Below, one piece after another: positions 51,192 through 60,107 of a stretch of DNA of 64,000 nt; the first letter of the stretch is position 1, and each line of letters opens with the position of its first letter. The translations under genes and the position numbers were made by a program. Origin of the DNA: CAYPHY01 sp964410625. Lineage in GTDB: Bacteria > Chloroflexota > Anaerolineae > Promineifilales > Promineifilaceae. The notes under the pieces are model-generated. The model saw nothing but the letters and a program-made list of their open reading frames with translations, was not told where the DNA came from and did not search any database. The stretch covers positions 13,966-77,965 of the forward strand of contig CAYPHY010000021.1 in assembly GCA_964410625.1 (NCBI GenBank), in the 5' to 3' direction.

Positions 51192-51261
51192 GTTTGCAAG
51201 TTTCGGTCTCATTTTGGAGCAGTTCTAAACGAGATTGATACGTATCTGTATGCGGATTGAA

Positions 51262-51876
51262 TTAGATTTGCTGGCGGTTACGATATAACTTTGGATCGAT
51301 GGCCGTGACCATTGCTTCTGTGTCCAGACGGCCGCCTAAGAAGTGATTGATCTGCTCAATTTGCGCCAGCGGCTCGGCGAGGATGTCGCTGTAGTGAAGA
51401 TAGAGAACGCGGATGTTCGTTTGTTCGGCCAGCCATTGCTCAACCTGCTTGAGATGTCGCTCGAACAACACCGCCATTTGCGCGTCGTCCATCTTGTCTG
51501 GGTCCTCGCCGCGATTGATCAACATCTTGCGTTGCGAGGCCAGGATTTCGGCCATGTGGCGGCGAACGAAAATAACGCGATAGTTGTATTCGGCCGGAAG
51601 GTATTTTAATAAGGCAGAAATGACTTTGACGGCCTTCCCTTTGGCTTCGGGGACCCAGGCGGTGTCACCCTTGTCGAGCTGCTTGACGCGCTCAAATTCG
51701 TAGTACCCTTTGGGGTTGTCACTATCGGCCGTGCGTAGCTGGTCGGTCAACGGCGGAATGCCACCCGCTTCGAGGATTTTCATCATCATCGAAGTCCCAG
51801 AGCGTGGCAAGCCGGAGACGACGGTGATGGCCGCGTCATGATCAGGTTGGGAGCGTCTGCGAAAGAAATTCTTCAT
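51262..51876 (-). CDS. Sulfotransferase-family protein
   Basis: 204 aa from the ATG at 51876; a TTG at 51912 would add 12 residues. P-loop-like PAPS-binding motif VVSGLPRSGTSMMMKIL (about 20-36), and the second PAPS region YRVIFVRRHMAEILASQRKM (near 97-116). Transfers sulfate from PAPS to an unknown acceptor. Short for the family and without recognisable partner genes. Confidence 0.85.
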   Translation of the reverse strand: MKNFFRRRSQPDHDAAITVVSGLPRSGTSMMMKILEAGGIPPLTDQLRTADSDNPKGYYEFERVKQLDKGDTAWVPEAKGKAVKVISALLKYLPAEYNYRVIFVRRHMAEILASQRKMLINRGEDPDKMDDAQMAVLFERHLKQVEQWLAEQTNIRVLYLHYSDILAEPLAQIEQINHFLGGRLDTEAMVTAIDPKLYRNRQQI

Positions 51877-51925
51877 TGTTCCAATACTATTTACTTTTTT
51901 TATGAACGTCAATCAGCGTGCAAGT

Positions 51926-51984
51926 TGTAGCACGATTTGGTAAATCGTGCGTTTGAATGAGCGATTTACCAAATCGCTCTACAG
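51926..51984. repeat. Palindromic TGTAGCACGATTTGG / CCAAATCGCTCTACA repeat
   Basis: GTAGCACGATTTGGTAAATCGTGC followed by GAGCGATTTACCAAATCGCTCTAC. Two palindromes in tandem upstream of the Eis-like gene; the second reaches the ribosome site. Confidence 0.8.
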
Positions 51985-51994
51985 TAGGAGAACT

Positions 51995-53242
51995 ATGCGT
52001 ACTATTCGTGAAATAAGAGAAGATGAGTTAGATGAATTTGTCCGTATTTCGGCCGAGGCCTACCCCGGCATCAAGCTGAACAGCAAGGAAGAACGGCAGC
52101 GTTTTCGTGAACGGCTGCAAGAGCGAATGAAGTATCCCGATATGACGCTCTGGGGCTTGTTTGAAGCAGAGCAGATGTTGGGTATTATGCGCTTCTATGA
52201 CTTCACGATGAAGCTGCGCTCAACCCGCACCCTGATTGGCGGCGTGGGTGGCGTGGCGGTGGATTTGCGACATAAGAAGGAGAAGGTCGCGGCCGATATG
52301 CTCCGCTTCTTCCACAATCATTATCGCCAGAAAGGGGCGTGCCTGACCGCTCTCTACCCCTTCCGGCCAGATTTCTACAAGCAAATGGGGTATGGCTATG
52401 GGACAAAGATGAACCATTACACGATCAATCCGGCGAGCTTGCCACGGCCGCAGGAAAAACTAGCGGTTGACTACCTGGGACCGGCCGACCGCGAGGAGTA
52501 TGTCGCTTGCTATACCCGCTATCTGGAGCGCACCAATGGGCTATTTGAGATGCCAACGGCCGTTGTGGATGCGGCCTTCACCGATCCAGCGCTGATTGTC
52601 GCTGGATACCGCCAGGATGGCGAGTTGGGCGGTTATCTCGCCTTTCGTTTTGAGGAAGGGCCGCACAAACACTTCTTAAACAATGATCTGGTTGTCTATG
52701 CGCTGGTCTATGAAACGCGAGAGGCGTTGCAGGCGTTATTGGGCTTTTTGCGCATCCAGGCTGACCAGGTGGAACGCGTGCTTTTGAATACTCAGGATGA
52801 TCTGCTCCACTTCTTGCTTGCTGACCCGCGCAACGGCAGCGGCACAATCCGTGGCTTATCGCACGAGAGCAACATCCAGGGCGTCGGCCTGATGTACCGC
52901 ATCATTGACGTGTCGCGCTATTTTGAGGCATTGGCCGGACATGATTTTGGCGGACAAAACGGCCGTTTGCGGATCACCCTGACCGATACCTTTTTGCCGG
53001 AGAATGGGGGGAGCACGGTGGTGGCGTTTGAGGACGGCCGCGCATCTGTGCAGTCCGGCGGCGGTGCTGATGTAGAGATAAAGATGAATGTCGCTGAGTT
53101 TTCGTCGCTGGTGGTAGGGGCAATTAACTTCAGCCAACTTTATAACTACAATCTAGCGGATATTTCCGATACAAGCTGCCTACACTTTGTTGACCAGCTC
53201 TTCTACTCCCCACAGAAACCGATTTGTATGACGGCCTTCTAA
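51995..53242 (+). CDS. Eis-like GNAT acetyltransferase
   Basis: 415 aa from the ATG at 51995 (TAGGAG upstream); a longer frame to 51947 runs through a repeat. N-terminal GNAT domain with acetyl-CoA motif region VGGVAVDLRHKKEKVAADMLRFF (about 85-107) and CLTALYPFRPDFYKQMGYGYG. A second GNAT-like fold follows, then a C-terminal SCP2-like domain (about 300-415), as in Eis proteins. Relatives acetylate aminoglycosides or other amines; the native substrate here is unknown. Confidence 0.87.
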   Translation: MRTIREIREDELDEFVRISAEAYPGIKLNSKEERQRFRERLQERMKYPDMTLWGLFEAEQMLGIMRFYDFTMKLRSTRTLIGGVGGVAVDLRHKKEKVAADMLRFFHNHYRQKGACLTALYPFRPDFYKQMGYGYGTKMNHYTINPASLPRPQEKLAVDYLGPADREEYVACYTRYLERTNGLFEMPTAVVDAAFTDPALIVAGYRQDGELGGYLAFRFEEGPHKHFLNNDLVVYALVYETREALQALLGFLRIQADQVERVLLNTQDDLLHFLLADPRNGSGTIRGLSHESNIQGVGLMYRIIDVSRYFEALAGHDFGGQNGRLRITLTDTFLPENGGSTVVAFEDGRASVQSGGGADVEIKMNVAEFSSLVVGAINFSQLYNYNLADISDTSCLHFVDQLFYSPQKPICMTAF

Positions 53243-53285
53243 AAAATAAGGAGTAAGCAAAGTATTATACTTTGCTTACTCCTTA
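53241..53285 (-). terminator. Perfect 18-bp hairpin, terminator of the DUF255 gene
   Basis: TAAGGAGTAAGCAAAGTA (53247-53264), loop TTA, TACTTTGCTTACTCCTTA (53268-53285). On the minus strand it is followed by TTTTTT, so it suits the gene at 53330-55390. It also lies just behind the plus-strand Eis-like gene. Confidence 0.82.
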
Positions 53286-53289
53286 CCAC

Positions 53290-53318
53290 TGTAGCGCGGG
53301 TTGTTTACCCGCGCTACA
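53290..53318. repeat. Palindromic TGTAGCGCGGGT-TGTTT-ACCCGCGCTACA repeat
   Basis: 12-bp perfect arms with a 5-nt loop. The cleanest copy of the dispersed palindromic family; the longest is at 62536-62591. Confidence 0.88.
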
Positions 53319-53329
53319 TTCCATTCAGA

Positions 53330-55390
53330 CTAAGCTGCTAACTGTTGGGCCAGATCGGCCGCTTCCGTCACCGGTTGTTGGCAGACGAAACGGCGGCAGA
53401 GATAGGCGGTGGCGCGGCCGTCGCGTTGGTCGCGGTTGGCGAGAAGGGGGATGGTGGCCGCCGCCCCGTTCGCACCATTTCCAACGGCGACGATTAAGTT
53501 CGGACGATATTGGTCATAGACAACATCCAGCAGGGCTTCGGTGTCGGCCGCCGCCGGTTGTCCGATAATCGCCACTTCTTGCGGTTGGCCGAGGATGAAG
53601 GCGGCCGCGCACAGCCAGTGGGCAAAGCCGCTGGGGTGGCGGGTAAGCACCGGATAGAGCGCAGCGGTAGCCGCCTCGGCCACATCCCAATAATGCCCTT
53701 CGCCGGTGTAGAGGCTGAGTTGTAGCAAAGCGGTGGCGGCCATGGCGTTGCCGCTGGGGGTGGCGTTGTCTTGCAGCTCTTTCGGCCGATGGAGCAGCGC
53801 TTCGTGGTCGTCGGAGGTGTCGAAGAAGCCGCCACTCTGCTCGTCGTGGAAGTGAGTTAGCACCAGGTCGGCCAATTCTCGCGCCCAAACGAACCAGCGA
53901 ACGTCAAACGTGGTTTGATATAAAGCGATTAGCCCATCAGCGAGGTAGGCGTAATCTTCCAGATAGGCGTTGTACTTCGCTTCCGAACCCGCTTTCCAGG
54001 TGCGGAGGAGGCGGCCGTTGTCGAGCCGCAACTGGTCATAGAGCAATTCAGCATTTTCAACGGCGACGGTAATGTAATCCTCCCGGCCGAGGACGCGCCC
54101 CGCTTCGGCAAAAGCGGCCAGCATCAGGCCGTTCCAGGAGGTCAACACCTTGTCATCCAGCCCAGGCCAGATGCGCTGCGCCCGGACGTTGTAAAGTTTT
54201 TGCCGCGCCGCCGAGAGTTGGCGTTCGGCTGCTTCCTGGTCAATCCCCATCTCCTCAGCTACATCTTCTAATTCACGGATGATCCGCAGGATGTTATGGC
54301 CTTCCCAATTGCCGCCCTCGGTCACGTCATAGTAGCGCATAAACAATTCCGCGTCGTCGCCCAAGATGTTGCGGATTTCGGCCGCGCTCCACACATAGAA
54401 CTTGCCCTCTTCTCCTTCGCTGTCAGCGTCATAACTGCTATAGAAGCCGCCAGATTCATGGCGCAGTTCGCGAACGACAAAGTCGAGCGTTTCTTCGACA
54501 ATGCGCCTGTATAATGGGTTATTGGTTATTTGGTAGGCGTGGAGATAGACACGGGCAAGCAGGGCATTGTCATAGAGCATCTTCTCGAAGTGGGGGACCA
54601 GCCACTCGGCGTCGGTGGAGTAGCGGGCAAAGCCACCACCGATTTGATCATACAGACCGCCATAGGCCATCATTTTCAGCGTATGCTCAGCCATGTGCAA
54701 GGCCATCGTATCCCCGCGTTGCACATACATCCGCAAGAGAAACTCCAGCGTCATCGAAGGTGGGAATTTCGGCGCGGAACCAAACCCACCAAGCCTGGAG
54801 TCGAAGCTGCGCAAGAGGACATTAAGTGCCTGATCGAACAGATCGTTATCCAGTTGGCTTTGCTCGCTGTCGGTGTTTAATACCACCGCGGCCGTCTGGC
54901 TCAGATGTCCGGTGATGCCGCTCGCGCTTTCCTCTACCTCCTCGCGGCGTGTCTCCCAGGCCTGAGCGACGCCCTGCAACACCTGGGTGAAGCTGGGCAT
55001 TCCATAGCGCGGGGTGGGTGGGAAGTAGGTGCCGCTGTAGAAGGGGCGGCCGTCGGGGGTCAGGATCACCGTCATCGGCCAGCCCCCTTGCCCGGTCATA
55101 GCGACGACAGCGTTCATGTAGATGCTATCCAGATCGGGACGTTCCTCGCGGTCTACTTTGACGTTGATAAAATGCTCGTTCATCAGCGCGGCCGTGGCCG
55201 GGTCTTCAAACGACTCATGGGCCATCACATGGCACCAATGGCAGGCGGCATAGCCAATGCTGAGCAGGATCGGCTTATCTTGTTCTTGCGCCAGGCGTAG
55301 TGCCTCTTCACCCCAGGGGTACCAATCAACGGGATTGTCAGTATGTTGGCGCAAGTAAGGGCTGGTTTCGTGGATTAAGCGGTTTGTCAT
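53330..55390 (-). CDS. DUF255 thioredoxin-fold protein (YyaL/SPATA20-like)
   Basis: 686 aa. The N-terminus, with TSPYLRQHTDNPVDWYPWGEEAL and the CHWC motif at Cys50-Cys53 (AACHWCHVMAHESF), is the thioredoxin-like DUF255 domain. KVDREERPDLDSIYM and GQGGWPMTVILTPDGRPFYSGTYFPP follow. The rest is a helical (alpha/alpha-barrel-like) domain with GGFARYSTDAEWLVPHFEKMLYDNALL and TSWNGLMLAAFAEA. The function of this widespread family is uncertain. Confidence 0.93.
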   Translation of the reverse strand: MTNRLIHETSPYLRQHTDNPVDWYPWGEEALRLAQEQDKPILLSIGYAACHWCHVMAHESFEDPATAALMNEHFINVKVDREERPDLDSIYMNAVVAMTGQGGWPMTVILTPDGRPFYSGTYFPPTPRYGMPSFTQVLQGVAQAWETRREEVEESASGITGHLSQTAAVVLNTDSEQSQLDNDLFDQALNVLLRSFDSRLGGFGSAPKFPPSMTLEFLLRMYVQRGDTMALHMAEHTLKMMAYGGLYDQIGGGFARYSTDAEWLVPHFEKMLYDNALLARVYLHAYQITNNPLYRRIVEETLDFVVRELRHESGGFYSSYDADSEGEEGKFYVWSAAEIRNILGDDAELFMRYYDVTEGGNWEGHNILRIIRELEDVAEEMGIDQEAAERQLSAARQKLYNVRAQRIWPGLDDKVLTSWNGLMLAAFAEAGRVLGREDYITVAVENAELLYDQLRLDNGRLLRTWKAGSEAKYNAYLEDYAYLADGLIALYQTTFDVRWFVWARELADLVLTHFHDEQSGGFFDTSDDHEALLHRPKELQDNATPSGNAMAATALLQLSLYTGEGHYWDVAEAATAALYPVLTRHPSGFAHWLCAAAFILGQPQEVAIIGQPAAADTEALLDVVYDQYRPNLIVAVGNGANGAAATIPLLANRDQRDGRATAYLCRRFVCQQPVTEAADLAQQLAA

Positions 55391-55402
55391 TTTAGATGCG
55401 TC

Positions 55403-55822
55403 TCAGTCTACCCAATTTACAACACTAAGGCTGTGGATTTGCCGAAAGTGTCGCAAATTGCGTGTGACAAGTGTGGCTTGATTTGCCAGAACAATACTGG
55501 CGATCAAGAGGTCGGCATGTCCTACCTTGCGATATGATCTATTGGCTCGCAGGCGGTCAAATTGCTCAGCAGCGGATTCATCGAATGGAACAGCCATCAT
55601 CTGGGCGAGAAGTTCCTTAGTGCGAGTAAACCACTGTTGGGCACGCAACACTTCACTACCTGTAGCTGCTTTGAGAAGGAACTCAATACGTCCCCGAAGT
55701 AATTCGCTTTTTGTGATGATGGTGGTTCCTACTAGAGGATCATCTAAGGTGCGTAAGTGGGCTGTCACCTGAGGATGACCAGCGTGCAGATGTGTCAGGG
55801 TATCTGTGTCTAGCAGGTGCAT
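55403..55822 (-). CDS. PIN-domain toxin (VapC-like)
   Basis: 139 aa. PIN residues: Asp in HLLDTDTLTHL (D5, D7), Glu in TKSELLRGR, and the C-terminal GHADLLIASIVLAN with TRNLRHF. These form the metal site of a ribonuclease. The start ATG overlaps the stop of the antitoxin by 1 nt (TGATG), as in many VapBC-type pairs. Confidence 0.9.
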   Translation of the reverse strand: MHLLDTDTLTHLHAGHPQVTAHLRTLDDPLVGTTIITKSELLRGRIEFLLKAATGSEVLRAQQWFTRTKELLAQMMAVPFDESAAEQFDRLRANRSYRKVGHADLLIASIVLANQATLVTRNLRHFRQIHSLSVVNWVD

Positions 55823-56124
55823 CAGGAGCCAGAATCCGCTTCTACTTCTGGTCTTTGACGCTCAGCGTAAATTGACTCACGCAAGGCGGCTAGGTTCTCA
55901 TCTTCGGCAAGTGCACCTGCTTGTTGTAAAAGGAGTGTCCTACTATCGTGACTGCGTAACCACTCGTCAATGGCAGCTTTGAGAAAACGCCAAGTATCTT
56001 CAATCTGGCGGCCGGGGATGTTTCCGCGAACGACGTTCCGGACAACGGTATCTGTTGGTAGACGCAGATACATCGCCACTTCCTCTAGTGTTAGTACCTC
56101 TGGGACGGCCGTTGTTTGACTCAT
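55822..56124 (-). CDS. Helix-turn-helix antitoxin (excisionase-type) of the PIN pair
   Basis: 100 aa from the ATG at 56124; GTG at 56133 is an alternative. HTH of the MerR/excisionase type: VLTLEEVAMYLRLPTDTVVRNVVRGNIPGRQIEDTWRFLKAAIDEWL. It is the upstream gene of a pair with the VapC-like toxin and probably binds its own promoter. Confidence 0.8.
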   Translation of the reverse strand: MSQTTAVPEVLTLEEVAMYLRLPTDTVVRNVVRGNIPGRQIEDTWRFLKAAIDEWLRSHDSRTLLLQQAGALAEDENLAALRESIYAERQRPEVEADSGS

Positions 56125-56214
56125 AGCGCTCACTTCTATCGTTAGCTGCTCTCGTTTACCTGATCGTATTGTAGCACATTCAGGAAGGAATGAGTGTGTG
56201 ATTCTACTGATTGA

Positions 56215-56793
56215 CTAAGCCAGAGGGTTTTTGTTCTCTACGGCCGCGTTAATGATCTGCTCAATCCGCTTCGACCGGGTTTCGGGGCGTTTGGCGCTGG
56301 CGATGTGCCAGAGGATTGCTTTCTTGGCTGAGTTGCTCAGGGTCTGGAAGTAGGTTTCGGCCGTGGGGTTCGCTGCAAACGCCTGCGCCAGGTCGTCGGG
56401 GATGAGCATCGCGTCAATGTCATCATAAGCGTTCCAGGAACCATCACGCTTAGCCGCCTCAATTTTGACCAACCCCGGTTCAGCCATTAACCCCTGTTCG
56501 AGGAGCCGGGCCATACGTTCCTTGTTGAGCCTCGACCAGATGCTTTTCGGTTTGCGTGGCGTGAACAGTTGTAGGTATCGTTCATCATCTAACTTTCTGG
56601 TTAAACTGTCAATCCAACCAAAGCAGAGCGCTTCCTCAACAGCGTCGTCGTAAGACACCCGCTGCTTGCCGCTACTTTGCTTATAGTAGATGAACCAGAT
56701 GCCGGGGGAGGTGGCGTAGTTTGTCGCCAGCCAGTCGCGCCACTCCTGGCGGCTGCTGGGTTGGAGGCGATGATATTGATCGATGACAGCCAT
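56215..56793 (-). CDS. YdeI/OmpD-associated family protein
   Basis: 192 aa from the ATG at 56793. Matches the YdeI-like pattern: SRQEWRDWLATNYATSPGIWFIYYKQ, YDDAVEEALCFGWIDSL, FTPRKPKSIWSRLNKERMARL and the C-terminal helix LSNSAKKAILWHIASAKRPETRSKRIEQII. Known relatives protect against bacteriocins or peptides; function here unproven. Confidence 0.87.
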   Translation of the reverse strand: MAVIDQYHRLQPSSRQEWRDWLATNYATSPGIWFIYYKQSSGKQRVSYDDAVEEALCFGWIDSLTRKLDDERYLQLFTPRKPKSIWSRLNKERMARLLEQGLMAEPGLVKIEAAKRDGSWNAYDDIDAMLIPDDLAQAFAANPTAETYFQTLSNSAKKAILWHIASAKRPETRSKRIEQIINAAVENKNPLA

Positions 56794-56802
56794 AAGACGT
56801 GA

Positions 56803-56836
56803 AGAATGGTTAATGGTCAATGGTTAACGGTTAATG
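56803..56836. repeat. AATGGTTAATGGTCAATGGTTAACGG repeat
   Basis: AATGGTTAATGG units covering the spacer and the stop codon of trpA, so the last residues of TrpA (AINR) derive from the repeat. Confidence 0.65.
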
Positions 56837-57669
56837 GCTTCGGAGAGGGAACGGACGTAGGCGGCGGCCGCAGCTGGTTTGTCGCCGTTGGCCTGTTCGA
56901 CGGCGTTGATCAGCGCGCTGCCGACGATAACGCCATCGGCCAGACGGCCGACAGCCGCTGCTTGCTCCGGCGTGCTGATGCCAAAGCCAATTGCTAAGGG
57001 GATGTCGGTATGGGCGCGGACACGGCCGACGAAGGCCGTCAGGTCCGTTTCAAATGCCTGTCGCGCTCCCGTCACACCGGTCACGCTGACCAGGTAGATA
57101 AATCCACGAGCGCCTGCGGCAACGGCCGCGATGCGATCGGGGTTGCTGGTCGGGGCGAGCAGATAGATATAGGTCAAGCCCGCGCGGGCAATGGCGGACT
57201 CAAACTCATCTACTTCTTCCGGCGGCAAGTCGGGGATGATAAAGCCCTGCGCACCAGTTTCGCGAGCGTCGTTGACAATCGCCTCTACCCCATAGGCCAG
57301 AAAGGGATTGGTATAGCCCATCAATAGAAAGGGGGTGGTGACGCCGCGCTGCCGCAGTTCGCGCACCATCTCCAGGCAACCGGCGACCGTTGTGCCGTTT
57401 TCTAGCGAGATTTGCGTGCTGCGCTGGACGGTGGGGCCATCGGCCAGGGGATCGCTGAAGGGAACGCCGAGTTCGATCAGATCGCTATAGGGGGCTATCG
57501 CTTCAATGACCGCCAGCGAGGTTTCGCGGTCGGGATAGCCGAGGGTGAAGTAGGGCATCAGCGCGGCCGTTCCCCGCGCTCGTGCTGTCTGAAAGGCGGC
57601 CGTTACCTGTTCCAATCCGGTCTGATGAGTGGTAAGTGTCACAGCCGTCTGGCTTGTTTGGTCATTCAT
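56824..57669 (-). CDS. trpA: Tryptophan synthase alpha chain
   Basis: 281 aa. Catalytic Glu66 (LIELGVPFSDPLADGP) and Asp77, with ALMPYFTLGYPDRETSL at the N-terminus and FIIPDLPPEE, YIYLLAPTSNPDRI, VSVTGVTGAR and IGFGISTPEQAAAVG. Splits indole-3-glycerol phosphate to indole, which TrpB then uses. No trpB or other trp gene is in the window, so the gene is dispersed from its usual operon. Confidence 0.95.
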   Translation of the reverse strand: MNDQTSQTAVTLTTHQTGLEQVTAAFQTARARGTAALMPYFTLGYPDRETSLAVIEAIAPYSDLIELGVPFSDPLADGPTVQRSTQISLENGTTVAGCLEMVRELRQRGVTTPFLLMGYTNPFLAYGVEAIVNDARETGAQGFIIPDLPPEEVDEFESAIARAGLTYIYLLAPTSNPDRIAAVAAGARGFIYLVSVTGVTGARQAFETDLTAFVGRVRAHTDIPLAIGFGISTPEQAAAVGRLADGVIVGSALINAVEQANGDKPAAAAAYVRSLSEAINR

Positions 57670-57699
57670 CTTCCTAAAGTCACCTATAGCCGACCATTA

Positions 57700-57975
57700 T
57701 TAGACAATGTTTAAGCGCAGCAAGAGGTTCAGCACAATGAGCAAGGCGAACATAGTGAGGGCCAACAGGAAGACACGGCGCAAGTCCTTAACGACGTAGC
57801 CATACTCCTGCTCTAGTTGCGCGGCGGCCGCTTCTTGTCGTGTTGGGGCGGCCGCTTTCGACGGCCGTGACGCTGTTTTGCCTGGTTCGGCCGTTGCGCT
57901 CTCCTCCGCCACTGTGGGGGACGACTTGCGACTTGCAGCCGGTTTAGATGTTCGACGGTTTCGTTTCTTTGCCAT
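57700..57975 (-). CDS. Small membrane protein with basic N-terminus
   Basis: 91 aa, no recognised family. A Lys/Arg/Ser/Ala-rich N-terminus (about 1-50) precedes a YGYVVKDLRR segment and one C-terminal helix (about 68-88, VFLLALTMFALLIVLNLLLRL), so the tail is cytoplasmic or nucleic-acid facing. It begins with MAKKRNRR. Confidence 0.6.
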   Translation of the reverse strand: MAKKRNRRTSKPAASRKSSPTVAEESATAEPGKTASRPSKAAAPTRQEAAAAQLEQEYGYVVKDLRRVFLLALTMFALLIVLNLLLRLNIV

Positions 57976-57997
57976 ATATCCCTAAGCATAGCAGCCC

Positions 57998-58024
57998 GTA
58001 GCGCGATTTGCCAAATCGCGCCAC
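57998..58024. repeat. Palindromic GTAGCGCGATTTG-CCAAATCGCGCCAC repeat
   Basis: Arms GCGCGATTTG / CAAATCGCGC; a member of the dispersed palindromic family next to the GH8 gene. Confidence 0.82.
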
Positions 58025-58036
58025 AGCGCCGTTGCA

Positions 58037-60028
58037 TCAATCAATCTGAAATCCATCCAATTTAGCAAACCCGGCCGTTTGCCCATCCCAGAAGAATTGA
58101 AAAGCGCAGCCGGTTGTCGGGTTGTGGTTCTGTGGTTGGCAACGCAGAACATCGGCCGCGTCCGCCTTCGCCCCTGGCAGCTTAAACTTCCCTACATTGA
58201 GGAAATACACATTCTCTTCAGGATCATACCAGGCCCCGGCGATATCCGCCGCGCCGGGCAGACCGGCGGCCGAGCCATCGAACGCCAACGACCACTGGCT
58301 GCCGTCCCAACGGAACAAATCTTCATCCTTGCCTTTGACTCCACCGGCGTTGAAGTTGCCAGTAGTGCTGACCAACAACGCCCCACCAGCATCAAAGGTC
58401 AGGGCGTCAATGTTCTCGCTCTTGGCGCTCAGGCCGACGGCCGAACCGTCAAACCATGGCGTGAACGCCCCTGTATTCCGGTTGTAGGCCACGATATCCG
58501 AAACATTCACCTTACCCAATCCAGGCACGGCCGTTGGTTTATCAAAACTCAAATAAATGATGTTGTCCACGAACGCAAAGGCATTGACATCCGCCTTGCC
58601 CGGTAGACCAGCGGCCGAGCCATCAAACGCCAGGCCCCATGTAGCGGATGCGCGATCATAATGGAGAATGTCTTCATCCCCATAGCGCAGCTTTCCTATC
58701 TTTCCCTTGCCCGGCGTGCTGATATAGCTGAGGTAGAGGTTATGCCCTGGTGGAACGTCGTCGGCCGTCGGGTCCCAGTAATTGCCGCTCAGCACCAGCA
58801 AGCAGAGTAACGTCACGGAGTCCTCATAGTAATCCTCATGCCGGTTATAAACCGCGCTATAGATACTATTCAGCCACGCCTGTTGGTCAGGGTTGGTCAT
58901 TGCCGCTACACCGAATGGGGCGGCAAAAAAGGTGGTGAAGTAGTTGGCGAGGGGCTGACCATTCAGCCGGTAGCCAGCCTTAATATTGGCCGGATTGCCA
59001 CTAGCCGCTTCCTCAATCCACAGCGACATCCTCTGTGCTTGCGCGGCCGACAGTGCATCCCCATTTAAGAGCGCATCTGTGCCGATCCGCCAGGGGTCGC
59101 GCCCTGCATTGTAGTTGTAATAGCCATCATTTGCCCCCTCCAGAAAGTTGGCCGGTGCGGGCTGAGGCGCGTTGTTGGCGTTGACGATAAAGTCCGGTAG
59201 CAGGCCAGTATTCGGGCTATAGTTGTCTTGCAAGCTGCTGATCACCGCCTGTGAACGGTCAACGACCGTTTGCCAGACGGCGTTGCCGGTGGCGCGGCCG
59301 TAGGCGCGAAAGTGGGCGGGCATGAAGTCCGACGAACGGGGCGTATATTGGTTCCAGGGATTGCCGTTGGTTTGCACCCAGTCCCCTAGCTCTGGCAAGC
59401 GGCTTTGTGGGCCGATGGTGGATTCGAGGATGGCGGTGATCACCGTCTGTGCCTCGGCACGATAGTTGACGTGGCCGCTGCTACCCCATTGGGCGTCGGC
59501 CAGCAGCAATCCATAAGCAATATCGGCGTCGCCATCAAAGGCGCTGGACGTTTCCCCTGGCACAACCGGAACCTGCCAACCCATCAGCCGGGGGTCAATC
59601 TCGCTGGGATATTTGCGGGTGAAGAGCCAGAGGCCGTCGAAGATCGTCTGTGCATCGGGGTCATATCCGGCCATATGGGCGACGATAATCATCCCATACC
59701 CCATCCCCTCGGAGACGGTGCGGCCGGGATTGGTTGAGCCAAAGGAGACACGATAGAGGGGACGGCCGTCGGCCGTTGTCCCTGCTTGCTTCAAAAAGGA
59801 ATCTTTCCAATGCTCATAAAATTGGCGCACATCCTGATCCAGTTGCGCCTGGGTGCGGTGGTTGGGCTTGATCGTCCCCGGCGCATAAGCCACATGTTGC
59901 GGAAACGGCCGTTGCGGCCCCGCTTGCGCCACAGTTTGTGCCACAGTCAGTGGCATCGTTCCTCCCGAAACCAACAAAGAGATCGCTGTCAGCGATAATA
60001 ACCACAAGAACAGTTTTGTAACTTTCAT
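58037..60028 (-). CDS. Secreted glycoside hydrolase family 8 enzyme with C-terminal repeats
   Basis: 663 aa from the ATG at 60028 (GGGGAGC upstream). Signal peptide (about 5-30). GH8 catalytic features: the general-acid Glu107 in RTVSEGMGYGMIIVAHMAG and the Asp-rich FDGDADIAYGLLLAD (D166-D168). These point to a cellulase, licheninase or chitosanase type activity on beta-1,4 glycans. Residues about 430-663 form three or four repeats built around W-x-x-x-FDGSAAGL motifs, separated by ~55 residues and resembling beta-propeller or binding-blade units. Sits behind a sortase gene but has no LPXTG-type sorting signal. Confidence 0.9.
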   Translation of the reverse strand: MKVTKLFLWLLSLTAISLLVSGGTMPLTVAQTVAQAGPQRPFPQHVAYAPGTIKPNHRTQAQLDQDVRQFYEHWKDSFLKQAGTTADGRPLYRVSFGSTNPGRTVSEGMGYGMIIVAHMAGYDPDAQTIFDGLWLFTRKYPSEIDPRLMGWQVPVVPGETSSAFDGDADIAYGLLLADAQWGSSGHVNYRAEAQTVITAILESTIGPQSRLPELGDWVQTNGNPWNQYTPRSSDFMPAHFRAYGRATGNAVWQTVVDRSQAVISSLQDNYSPNTGLLPDFIVNANNAPQPAPANFLEGANDGYYNYNAGRDPWRIGTDALLNGDALSAAQAQRMSLWIEEAASGNPANIKAGYRLNGQPLANYFTTFFAAPFGVAAMTNPDQQAWLNSIYSAVYNRHEDYYEDSVTLLCLLVLSGNYWDPTADDVPPGHNLYLSYISTPGKGKIGKLRYGDEDILHYDRASATWGLAFDGSAAGLPGKADVNAFAFVDNIIYLSFDKPTAVPGLGKVNVSDIVAYNRNTGAFTPWFDGSAVGLSAKSENIDALTFDAGGALLVSTTGNFNAGGVKGKDEDLFRWDGSQWSLAFDGSAAGLPGAADIAGAWYDPEENVYFLNVGKFKLPGAKADAADVLRCQPQNHNPTTGCAFQFFWDGQTAGFAKLDGFQID

Positions 60029-60045
60029 CTTTAGCTCCCCAGAAT

Positions 60046-60107
60046 AAAGGATGAAGGATGAGGGATGAATAACTCGTCTTTCATTCATCCTTCATCCCTC
60101 ATCCTTC
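60046..60107. repeat. AAAGGATGAAGGATGAGGGATGAA inverted repeat
   Basis: Purine-rich units, loop, then TTCATTCATCCTTCATCCCTC units; it overlaps the stop codon of the sortase gene. Confidence 0.83.
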
